Below, piece by piece: positions 10,554-18,875 of a stretch of DNA of 64,000 nucleotides. Below the pieces are notes generated by a model. The model was not told the origin of the DNA and made no database searches. It worked only from the letters and a program-made list of their open reading frames with translations. The position numbers and the translations under genes were made by a program. How positions within the stretch are numbered: the stretch's first letter is position 1; each line of letters starts with the position of its first letter. Source of the DNA: Paulinella micropora (lineage: Eukaryota; Cercozoa; Imbricatea; Euglyphida; Paulinellidae); contig WBZZ01006957.1 of NCBI GenBank assembly GCA_019918135.1, positions 106,001 to 170,000 of the forward strand. The letters run 5' to 3'.

Positions 10554-10642
10554 CCTTTGGATAAAAATGAGAATGAATATCCAAAAACTTACCTCTTGAA
10601 CATCCTGGTTGTTCTGGTTCTTACTCATTTTTTATCCAAAGG
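10554..10642 (-). terminator. Inverted repeat overlapping the stop codon of helicase copy A
   Basis: Arms CCTTTGGATAAAAATGAG (10554-10571) and CTCATTTTTTATCCAAAGG (10624-10642) pair over 18 bases with one bulge and a loop of about 50 bases. The stop codon (TGA, 10627-10625) lies in the arm. The same structure is at the ends of copies B (15944-16033) and C (18807-18896), with changes that keep pairing through G-U pairs. Hairpin 3' ends are known for mimivirus and pandoravirus transcripts; a 3'-end role here is inferred. The loop also holds GAGGTAAGT, a 5' splice-site look-alike. Confidence 0.6.
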
Positions 10643-12734
10643 GTACTTTTCCGCACGTTCCTGGGCAGCTTCGGCCGACAGTCGGGACTTCTTAGAAGAA
10701 GACCCCTGTGACTGTCGTTCCTCTCGCTTTCGCTTTTGTGCTTCCTTGTATATTTTTTTCAAGGCCCTCCAGTTCTTGACGCCAGCAATTTGGCAGGCAC
10801 GCCTGCGCTCCGCCTTGCGCCCCGCCTTGCGCTCCGCCTTGCCATTCGTCTCTAACATTTTTTCGATCGCGTGCCGGACATCTTCTGTGTTATCTTGCGT
10901 CGCTGCCAAGGTTAAAACCCTCAGCGAAAGCCACTCCTTGACGCTGAGGCTCTCACTGAGGCTCTCGCTGTGGCTCTCGCTGGGTCCAAATTCCGAGTCG
11001 GCCTTCGTAGTGCCAATCAGCCACTGGTCGAACTCGGCTTTCGGTACGATCCGCATATTTGCGATACCATACGCTTTGAGCCGGCCCGCATCCCTGTGCC
11101 CCTTGTTCTTACAATTCACATACCGGCACAGCCCCCCTCGACAGACTCCTGTGGGGTCGCCGTCGTGTCCTAGCTCGGACTTGCTGCACGGGCAGTATAC
11201 GCAGTAGTTGACGCGCCCGTCTTTCTTGTGAGCACCCCTGCCAGCGCCTAGGCCCGTGCGCGGGGGAAACACCTCGAAATCGTTTTGGCGCAGCGCGCTG
11301 TGGGGGATATTTTCGGCCCCCTTCAAAGTAGGTTGCTTCAGCTCCTTTAAGTACCCCTCATACGCCGAGATAAAGTCTTCCCACAGAGTAAGGCGTCCTT
11401 TATCTGGGATCACCCCGTGCTCCTTTGAACCCTCGTGCAGGAACCGCGCCAGTACGTTCATGCGGCTTTCCACGTATTTCTGACTCTGCCGGAGCTCGTC
11501 GGGCGCTATCTCTCGCCAGAAGTCAGCGCCCGGCTTCTCTTGCACAGTAATCCGGTAGCGAGCGATACAGCGGAGCAGAACGTATGGCAACTCGCTTCTA
11601 GCGATGCGTTCTTTTAGATCCGATTGGACTTTTCCGGGAGTCTGAGGCCAAAGTATCAGCGCAAGTCGTCGCTTCCACTGCCCTTGTTCATCGTTGTAAT
11701 TCATGACCCAGTTTCCGCCCCCAATCATAGGAATCTTCCATCGCAGGCTTGTGACGGCTGTCTTGTTCTTACGAGGAACGGCCACGTTCTCTCCTGTGAT
11801 ACAGCTTTGCATGGTGGCCTGATCCAAAACACTCGCAAAGTTTTGTGGCAAGTCCATACACATTACAAGCTCCTTCCGATAAAGACCTTCCAGGCCAAAC
11901 TTCTCCTCCATGTTTTTATTTATGACCCCTACCTTGCCCAAAGGCTTCATCAGCGCAATAAGCTCCAGGGTCGTGCCTTTGCCCGTCCCACCGTCCCCGA
12001 GCAGAAACGGCATGACTTGCCAATTATCAAATTCTCCGACGCCGTACAAGAGCCTTCCGACCAGCACTTCGAACATGTAGCTCATTTCTTTGCTGAGCTG
12101 CAGCTTCAGCATGTTCGACCAAAGGGGAGTAAGGTACTCGTCGCCGTGGCCGGAGGCTTCTGCCAATTTTGAAAAATCTATTTCAAAGTCATAAAAGTGA
12201 TCCGTAAACGGAGGCGTCTCTCCTTTCTCCTTGAAGTCATCCCAGGTACGGTAGTCCAAGGTCTTTGATGTAAGCCGGGGTATCCTCTCTGCCGACCTGC
12301 TCCAACAACAGCTTTTGCATGGATTCCCGCTCGCCGTTCACATACTTGCGGAACAGAGCCGGCACTTTCGCACGCTCTCTGTCGGCCAGCTGTACCAGAA
12401 TAGTAGCTGCGGCATTGCTTATGTCGATCGATTCGTAGTAGTAGCCAGAGACAAGACGCATTATCCATTTCGGAACATTTCCAATCGAACCTTCCCCAAA
12501 AGCCCTTCCCTTCTTGTCATGTTTGCCAGGCATGTACTCGACAGGGTTTCGAGTAAGATCGCATGACCCCAACAGCGCGTTGACATCCAGCTCCCACTCA
12601 TTGAGGTTTTCTAGCATGGAGATCTTTTTTAGCACCTTCTTTTCCATGCGTTGGCCTAACGTAAAAATCGGCTTCGGAATCTATTCCTCGTCAGCCTCAT
12701 CGTTGTCCCTTGCGGCCTGGCTTTTTCTACGCAT
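10625..12734 (-). CDS. D5-like superfamily 3 helicase, copy A (best preserved)
   Basis: The main frame (12259 to 10625, 544 codons) carries a superfamily 3 helicase. Walker A is GDGGTGKGT (residues 88-96), Walker B-like LVMCMDLP is at 131-138, and PMIGGGN near 178 with WKRR near 195 complete the motif set. A Cys-rich cluster follows (YCVYCPC...CRGGLCRYVNCKNKGH) and then a very basic tail. Upstream, 12734-12237 in another frame encodes about 160 residues including SIDISNAAATIL. That resembles the N-terminal region of D5/TV-Pol type replication proteins of virophages and transpovirons (inference). A TAG at 12681-12683 interrupts the upstream part, and a frameshift near 12245 separates the halves. 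Replicative DNA unwinding is the expected role. Confidence 0.75.
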
Positions 12735-13019
12735 GAATGCTGTTCCTTGAAAAATCCTACGCAAGAAAAAAAATCACAAGTTAGCTGTCACGGACAACTC
12801 CACGTGAAATGGCCATGTATTTATACAAAAGAAAAAAAGGCAAAGCGCTCTGTTACGGCTCTTGTCCACTTTCCTGGGTTTAATAAAACCCAAGAATGAC
12901 TTGGACACTGTCCCGAAACCGCCGGGGAGCAGGTCAAGAATGGACCATTGTGCACTGCCAGAATCGCTCGTATCACGTGGCTGTTTCAGCCATATCAACA
13001 CGCGCGCCGCGGCCGGGGG
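12735..13019. other. Spacer with perfect palindrome around an AATAAA
   Basis: No convincing gene. At 12875-12892 TGGGTTT and AAACCCA flank AATA, putting an AATAAA hexamer at the top of a short hairpin. This is a plausible 3'-end signal for an otherwise unidentified transcript. The right end merges into the tandem array. Confidence 0.4.
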
Positions 13020-14290
13020 ATTCCCCGTGCGACCCCTGCTCGGGCGGGGGTCAAGGGTGCTGGAGCAGGGTGTCGAGGTTTTTTTTTGAGCCAAGAAACA
13101 TAAAAGTATATGAGGGGGTAGGGGCGGGAGGGGTGCGACTCACCGCCTACCAAGAACCCCTGCTCGGGCGAGGGTCAAGGGTGCTCAAGCAGAGTGTCGA
13201 GGTTTTTTTTTGAGCCAAGAAACGTAAAAGTATATGAGGAGTAGGGGGGGGGGGGGGGGGGTGCGACTCCCCGTCTACCAAGAACCTCTGCTCGGGCGGG
13301 GGTCAAGGGTGCTGGAGCAGGGTGTCGAGGTTTTTTTTTTGAGCCAAGAAACATAAAAGTATATGAGGGGGGAGGGGGGAGGGTGCGACTCACCGCCTAT
13401 CAAGAACCTCTGCTCGGGCGGGGGTCAAGGGTGCTGGAGCAGGGTGTCGAGGTTTTTTTTTTGAGCCAAGAAACATAAAAGTATATGCGGGGGTAGGGGC
13501 GGGAGGGGTGCGACTCACCGCCTACCAAGAACCCCTGCTCGGGCGGGGGTCAAGGGTGCTGGAGCAGGTGTCGAGGTTTTTTTTTTTGAGCCAAGAAACA
13601 TAAAAGTATATGAGGAGTAGGGGGAGGGGGGGGGGGGGGGTGCGACCCCAGCCTACCAAGAACCCCTGCTCGGGCGGGGGTCAAGGGTGCTGGAGCAGGG
13701 TGTCAAGGTTTTTTTTTTTGAGCCAAGAAACATAAAAGTATATGAGGGGGTAGGGGGGAGGGGGGGGGGGGGGTGCGACCCCAGCCTACCAAGAACCCCT
13801 GCTCGGGCGGGGGTCAAGGGTGCTGGAGCAGGGTGTCGAGGTTTTTTTTTGAGCCAAGAAACATAAAAGTATATGAGGGGGTAGGGGCGGGAGGGGGGGG
13901 GGGGGGTGCGACCCCAGCCTACCAAGAACCCCTGCTCGGGCGGGGGTCAAGGGTGCTGGAGCAGGGTGTCAAGGTTTTTTTTTTGAGCCAAGAAACATAA
14001 AAGTATATGAGGGGGTAGGGGGGAGGGTGCGACTCACCACCTACCAAGAACCCCTGCTCGGGCGGGGGTCAAGGGTGCGGGAGCAGGGTGTCGAGGTTTT
14101 TTTTTTTGAGCCAAGAAACATAAAGGTATATGAGGAGTAGGGGGGAGGGGGGGGGGGGGGGGGGTGCGACCCCAGCGTACCAAGAACCCCTGCTCGGGCG
14201 GGGGTAAAGGGTGCTGGAGCAGGGTGTCAAGGTTTTTTTTTTGAGCCAAGAAACATAAAAGTTTATGAGGAGTAGGGGGGAGGGGGGGGG
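13020..14290 (+). repeat. Tandem array of about ten 120-136-bp units, direct orientation
   Basis: Units begin near 13037, 13159, 13288, 13409, 13534, 13667, 13799, 13931, 14052 and 14189. Each has a hairpin (CCCTGCTC ... GAGCAGGG), a T8-T11 run, GAGCCAAGAAACATAAAAG TATATGAGG, and a G tract of variable length. Most length variation is in the T and G runs. Open frames across it are artefacts of the repeat. It ends inside a further repeat centre at 14291. A structural, replication or termination role is possible; none is shown. Confidence 0.9.
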
Positions 14291-14705
14291 AGTGAGTCAG
14301 CGAGGGTATCGTAAAAACGAGGTCTTTTCCTCTCCTTGTTATCCTTTCTTCCTTTTGTTTGTGAATTTAAGTTGCTAATTTCCTTGACTTAGACTCAGAG
14401 AAGGGGGCGGGGGGGATGTGAGTGTGGGTATCCAATCTCTTCACCCCCATCTTGTTTCCCAAGCCAAAGGAATTATCAACTTGAATTTCCAAAAGAGAAG
14501 AGAACAGAGGAAAAAACGAGAAAGAGGATAATAAAAGGAGGGAGAGGAAGCGAAGTAAGCCTCCGCGTTGAAAGGTGCAGGTCGTGGGCTAGCAAGTGTC
14601 TCCTCCTATAGGCACCGGCCTGCGTGAGTGGTCTGATTTGGTGCCGGGGGGGGGGGCGAGTTGTCATGGCTTTTTTTTAGTCAGGAAATATAACGGTGCA
14701 GGGGA
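14291..14705. other. Centre between the two inverted arrays
   Basis: No gene is seen. The centre is itself an imperfect inverted repeat: TTTAAGTTGCTAATTTCCTTG at about 14367 matches, on the other strand, TTCAAGTTGATAATTCC at about 14470-14490. Purine-rich and pyrimidine-rich blocks mirror each other around it. The symmetry axis is near 14430. Confidence 0.5.
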
Positions 14706-15184
14706 AGGTGTACTTTTTATGTTCCTTGGTGAAACAAAATCCTCGACACCCAGCCCGAGCACCCTTGACCCCCGCCCGAGCAGGGTTTTTTTTTGGTGGG
14801 CGGGGTCGCAACCCTCCCCCCCCCTCCCCTCCCCCCTATACTTTTATGTTTCTTGGCTCAAAAAAAAAACCTCGACACACTGCTTGAGCACCCTTGACCC
14901 CCGCCCGAGCAGAGTTTTTTTTTGGTGGGGCGGGGTCGCAACCCTCCACCCCCTCCCCTCCCCCTATACTTTTATGTTTCTTGGCTCAAAAAAAAACCTC
15001 GACACACTGCTTGAGCACCCCTGACCCCCACCCGAGCAGGGGTTTTTTTTGGTGGGCGGGGTCGCAACCCTCCCCACCCCCCCCCCCTCCCCTCCTCCTT
15101 ATACTTTTATGTTTCTTGGCTCAAAAAAAAAACCTCGACACCCAGCCCGAGCACCCCCGGCCCCCGCCCGAGCAGGGGTTTCTG
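14706..15184 (-). repeat. Tandem array of four units, inverted orientation
   Basis: Four units (hairpin parts near 14745, 14870, 14998 and 15135) are reverse complements of the 13020-14290 units, with TATACTTTTATGTTTCTTGG, an A run and C tracts. The left arm of each hairpin is altered compared with the direct array. The array ends abruptly in the N-terminal part of a helicase-gene fragment at 15185. Confidence 0.9.
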
Positions 15185-15189
15185 AAGGA

Positions 15190-15354
15190 GTTTCGCAGTT
15201 GACCCCCGCTCCCTGCCAGCTCCCACTCATTCACGTCTTCTAGCATAGAGATCCTCTTCAGCGTTTCCTTGTCTGTACGCTGGCCTAACGTAAAAAACGG
15301 CTTTTCCTCTTTGTAATTGCCATCTTTTTTTGTGTGTTCTTTCTGGTAAGGCAT
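15190..15354 (-). pseudogene. N-terminal fragment of a D5-like helicase gene, cut by the array
   Basis: About 55 codons match the region just upstream of copy A's second ATG: FTLGQR...LKRISMLEDVNEWEL against FTLGQR...LKKISMLENLNEWEL. The match ends exactly where the repeat array begins. It is a fourth, truncated copy and shows that the array, or a rearrangement at it, broke a helicase gene. Confidence 0.7.
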
Positions 15355-16012
15355 GAGAGTAATGACTCACCTATCGAAATCCTGTCCGTTTTGAAGCCTC
15401 TTACAAATCCTATTAAAACAGCAAATGGATAAAGCAAAGGGGTGTGAAGGGGGGGGGGGCGCCCCCCCCCCCCTTTCCCTTTCCCCTCTTCCCCTCAACC
15501 ATCCTCGCCAGACAATAAAACTAGTGACAAAGAAAGAGGGAGGGGAGGCGGAGGGAGGGGAGGAATGGGGGCAGGGGCGCGCAGGAAAAAGCTCAACCGC
15601 AACCCGCCGCTCGGGCAGGGATCGGGTGTGCGTGTGCAAGGGTAGGGTGCTCCCGTCTGCTCGTGCGCGTGTCCGCGCTGGTCTCGTCGACTTCAAATGT
15701 CACTGCCGGGGGTAATAATCGTGTTCATGCAAGCAAAAACTAATTTAATGAAGCCAGACAAATCTTGACTAGTCTCCTGCAAAACCCTTTGACAGAACCA
15801 CACCCGAGTGGCAGTGCAGCCAGCACATTGGCACTGTCTGGGCGCACGGGAATCCGACGTGCGCCTGCGACACACACACACACACACAGGAGGAGGCACG
15901 ATGGGTTTTAAGAATGCTGATGATGCAGAAAAGCAGTAACAGGCCTTTGGATAAGAATGAGAATGAATAAATCCAAAAACTTACCTCTTGAACATCCTGG
16001 TTGTTCTGGTTC
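15355..16012. other. Spacer with G/C palindrome and the shared 3' flank of helicase copy B
   Basis: Holds a perfect G-run/CGC/C-run palindrome (15448-15474), a TTTCCC-rich strand, and from about 15690 the flank shared with copies A and C (AATTTAATGAAGC..AGAC, TTTGACAGAACCAC, a CA microsatellite, then the hairpin arm at 15944). No gene is supported. Confidence 0.5.
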
Positions 16013-17760
16013 TTATTCATTTCTATCCAAAGGGTACTTCTGCGCACGTTCCTGGGCAGTTTCAGTTTTGGCCGACAGTCGGGGCCTCTTGAAAGAAGAC
16101 CCCTGCGCCTGTCGCTCCGCCCTGCGCTCCACCTTTAACATTTTCCCGATCGCGCGCCTGATTTTCTCTGTGTTCTCTTGCGCCGCCGTCAAGGTCAAAA
16201 CCCTCAGCGAGAGTCACTCCTTGACGCCGAGGCTCTCGCTGGGGCTCGCCTGGCTCCGGCGCCGAGCCGGCCTCCGTAGTGCCAATCAGCCTTTGGTCGA
16301 ACTCACCGCGCGGCACAATCCGCATATTTACGATGCCATACGCTTTGAGCCGACCCGCATCCCTATGCCCCTTGTTTTTACATTTCACGTACCGGCACAC
16401 GGCTCTTTGACAGGCTCCCGTAGGGTCGCACTCGAGCCCTAGCTCGGACTTGCTGCGTGGACAGTATACGCAGTAATTAACGCGCCAGTCTTTCTTGTGA
16501 GCACCCCTGCCAGCGCCTAGGCCCGTGCGCGGGGGGAACACCTCGAAATTATTTTGGCACAACGCGCTGTGGGGATATTGTCGGCCCCCTTCAAAGTAGG
16601 CTGTTTCAGCTCCTGTAGGTACCCTTCATACGCCGAGATAAAGTCTGCCCATAGGGTAAGGCGTCCTTTATCTGGGACCACTCTGTGCTCCGCTCCCTTG
16701 ACCCCTCGTGCAGGAACCGTGCCAGCAAGTTCATGCGGCTCTCAGTATATTTTTGGTTATGTTTCAGAGCGGGCGGTGCTACATCTCGCCAGAAGTCTGC
16801 GCCGGGCTTGTCGTTCACGGTTGTGCGGTAGCGAGCAATGCAGCGGAGCAGAATGTAGGGCAGCTCGTTTTGGACAATGAGCTTCTTCATAATGAGAGGA
16901 GACGAGCAGCAAGGATCCGTCACGACGGTCTTGCGCTCTCGCACGGGACGGGCACGTTTTCTCCCGAGATCATGCTCTGCATCGTAGCTTGGTCCAGCAC
17001 GCCCGCGAAGTTTCGTGGCAGGTCCAGGCACATGATAAGCTCTTTCTGGTATAGGCCTTGCAGACCCAATTTCTCTTTCATGTTTGTGCTCAAGACCCCA
17101 ACCTTTCCGCGCGGTTTCAAATTCTTGATTATGTCGAGAACCGTGCCCTTACCCCCTACCGCCATCGCCAAGCAGAAAAGGCTCGGCGCAGAAGCCAATT
17201 GTCGATTGACCCGACGGGATACATCAGCCGACCCACCAGCACTTCGAACACGTAGCACATTTCTGGACTGAGCTGCAGCTTGAGTGTCTCGGCCCAAGAG
17301 GGAGTAAGCCACTCGTCACCGACGTCCAGCCCGGCCTCTGCCAACTTTGCGAAATCTATCTCGAAGTCGTAGAAGTGGTAGGTGAAAGGGGGCCGCTCAC
17401 CTCTTGCTTTGAAATCGTCCCAGGTGCTGTACTCCAGGGTATTGATGTTAAAAGAACCTGGGACGATTTCAAAAAAAAAACTGACCCAGTCGCTATGCAT
17501 GGAGGCAGGGCTCATGCACAGAAAGAAAGGATGTTTTACGTGCGCCAGGTTCACAGTGCCATAGGATTTCTTCATATCTTCGATCGTGGGCAGGCAGCTG
17601 TCGGTGTGAAACTCGACACCCGGCCCCGTCGAACCGGAGACGTACGCCTGGATGTCTGCCAAACTTGCAGGCGTCAGGGCCTGAGGACCGCCCTCGTGCA
17701 TCTTGGATTCAACCAGCAACTGCGCTATGCGTTTTTCTTCCCCTTTGCCCAGCGCCGCCG
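16013..17760 (-). pseudogene. D5-like helicase, copy B, broken
   Basis: Matches copy A and copy C along its length but in at least five frames. The pieces are 17719-17156 (TLEYSTWDDFK and the pre-helicase domain), 17312-16920, 17031-16606, 16562-16215 (the same Cys cluster NYCVYCPRSK...CKNKGH) and 16198-16013 (basic tail). The Walker A region is destroyed near 17155 (GDGG followed by a stop or shift). There is no HNH-coding part: the gene starts abruptly near 17760 where unrelated plus-strand coding begins. The 3' hairpin is kept. Confidence 0.8.
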
Positions 17761-17877
17761 ATTGCAGTGATGCTGCTCATGGTTAGCTCTGTCCCGCTAA
17801 GACTAGCGGTAGACGAGGCCGCATCCCATCGATAGAGCATAGTACACGATGTTTCTTCTCTTTGTAAGAAAGGAGCC

Positions 17878-18227
17878 ATGGACGAGCCGAAGAAGAAGAA
17901 AACGGGCGAGTGCCAGGCGGTAACAATCGAGGGTGGTTGTGTCTGGGAAGACCGGCGTCGGTACCTAGATCCCAACGGCGGCAGCATAGCTACATCGTAT
18001 TTGTACAAGCCCCGGGAGCCCTCTCGTTCCAGAGCCCAGCTGGAGGGCGATTCAAGAACTACTTAAAGCTGCACGCTAAGCTGCTGGCAAGGGCTCAGCC
18101 CGAACGTGGTGTTCGCGAGGCGCGGCTAAGGCTTGAGCAACAACAGACAGATTGTAGCTTGCTCCAAGAACAATTGAAACTATACAAGGCATGGCTGGAC
18201 AAACACTCCATGGAAGGGAAAGCTTGA
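17878..18227 (+). pseudogene. Coiled-coil protein gene, copy 1, frameshifted
   Basis: From ATG 17878 the frame reads MDEPKKKKTGECQ... to DPNGGSI. A shift near 17985 then continues as VFVQAPGALSFQSPAGG and FKNYLKLHAKLLARAQ, with a charged coiled-coil tail to the TGA at 18225. A sister fragment at 21290-21545 shares the DPNGGSI, APGALSF, SPAGG and FKNYLK parts and retains about 40 residues that are missing here. No function is recognised. Confidence 0.5.
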
Positions 18228-18806
18228 CGTGGTTTTTATTAAAAGAAGGCGGAGCAAAGATATTGTTTTTATACGGTCGCGACTGCACGCAATTTTCTAA
18301 TCTAGACGGGCTGTGCTTCAAGCAACGCTTCCGGGGCAGCGGCCCATGTGCCTGCGCTGCATGTGAGAGTTTGCCACCAGACGTGGTGCGCACCCTACGT
18401 GGTGCGCACCCTAGCCAGCTATGCCCTGCGGACTGGAGTTTTATTTTCTTGCTTTTTTTTTGTGTTGTAACCGTGAGCAGGGGTAGCACTGCCCGGCAGG
18501 ACCTAGCACTATTGCCCCTGCTCATGCGCGTGCCCACGCTGGTCTCTTCTTCAACTCAAGGACCACCCCTCGGATGGGGTAAAGAATTGTGTGCATGAAA
18601 GAAAAAAAAACTAATTTAATGAAGCTAGACAAAATACTTGCTAGTCTCCTGCCAAACCCTTTGACAGAACCACGCCGAGTGGCAGTGCGCTGGCTGCACT
18701 GCCACTGTCTGGCGCACGGAAATCCAGCGTGCGCCTGCAACACACACAGGGAAGGAGGCATAAGTGGGTTTCGAAAATGCTGATGATGCAAGAAAGCAGT
18801 AGCAGG
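18228..18806. other. Spacer with diverged copy of the 9870-10450 segment
   Basis: 18281-18440 resembles the tail and 3' flank of surface-protein copy 2. 18480-18735 resembles the 3' flank of helicase copy A, but lacks the outer arms of the MITE-like element and keeps only its core (TAGCACTGCCCGGCAGGACC). The CACCCTACGTGGTGCG motif is tandemly doubled. No gene is supported. Confidence 0.5.
18679..18705. repeat. Perfect 10-bp palindrome, loop inverted relative to 10424
   Basis: GTGGCAGTGC, loop GCTGGCT, GCACTGCCAC. The stem is identical to 10424-10450 and the loop is its exact reverse complement. Flanking sequences are otherwise aligned in the same direction. Confidence 0.85.
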
Positions 18807-18875
18807 CCTTTGGATAAAAATGAGCATGAATATATCCAAAAACTTACCTCTTGAACATCCTGGTTGTTCTGGTTC

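Larger units (their letters stand above)
9890..10624. other. Spacer with gene-tail remnant, palindromes and G tract
   Basis: 9890-10062 reads in one frame as a probable out-of-frame tail of the surface protein. A diverged copy of this tail and what follows lies at 18281-18440 (shared TGCACGCAATTTTCT, GAGAGTTTG, CCAGACGTGGTG and GGACTGGAGTTTTATT). Then come a MITE-like palindrome (10127-10193), a 17-base G tract, and the 3' flank shared by the three helicase copies, including the palindrome at 10424. Confidence 0.6.

Noticed and set aside
10284-10628. ORF overlapping the helicase stop as ATGA, with relatives at copies B and C
   Set aside because: After about 12 codons the three copies diverge by shifts, and the frame runs through microsatellites and palindromes. 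The conserved part is explained by the hairpin.
13020-15184. CRISPR array
   Set aside because: Units are contiguous and fully repeated, with no unique spacers; length differences are in T and G runs.
13175-15202. ORFs of 60-140 codons in the tandem arrays
   Set aside because: Low-complexity products repeated per unit and broken by changes in homopolymer length.
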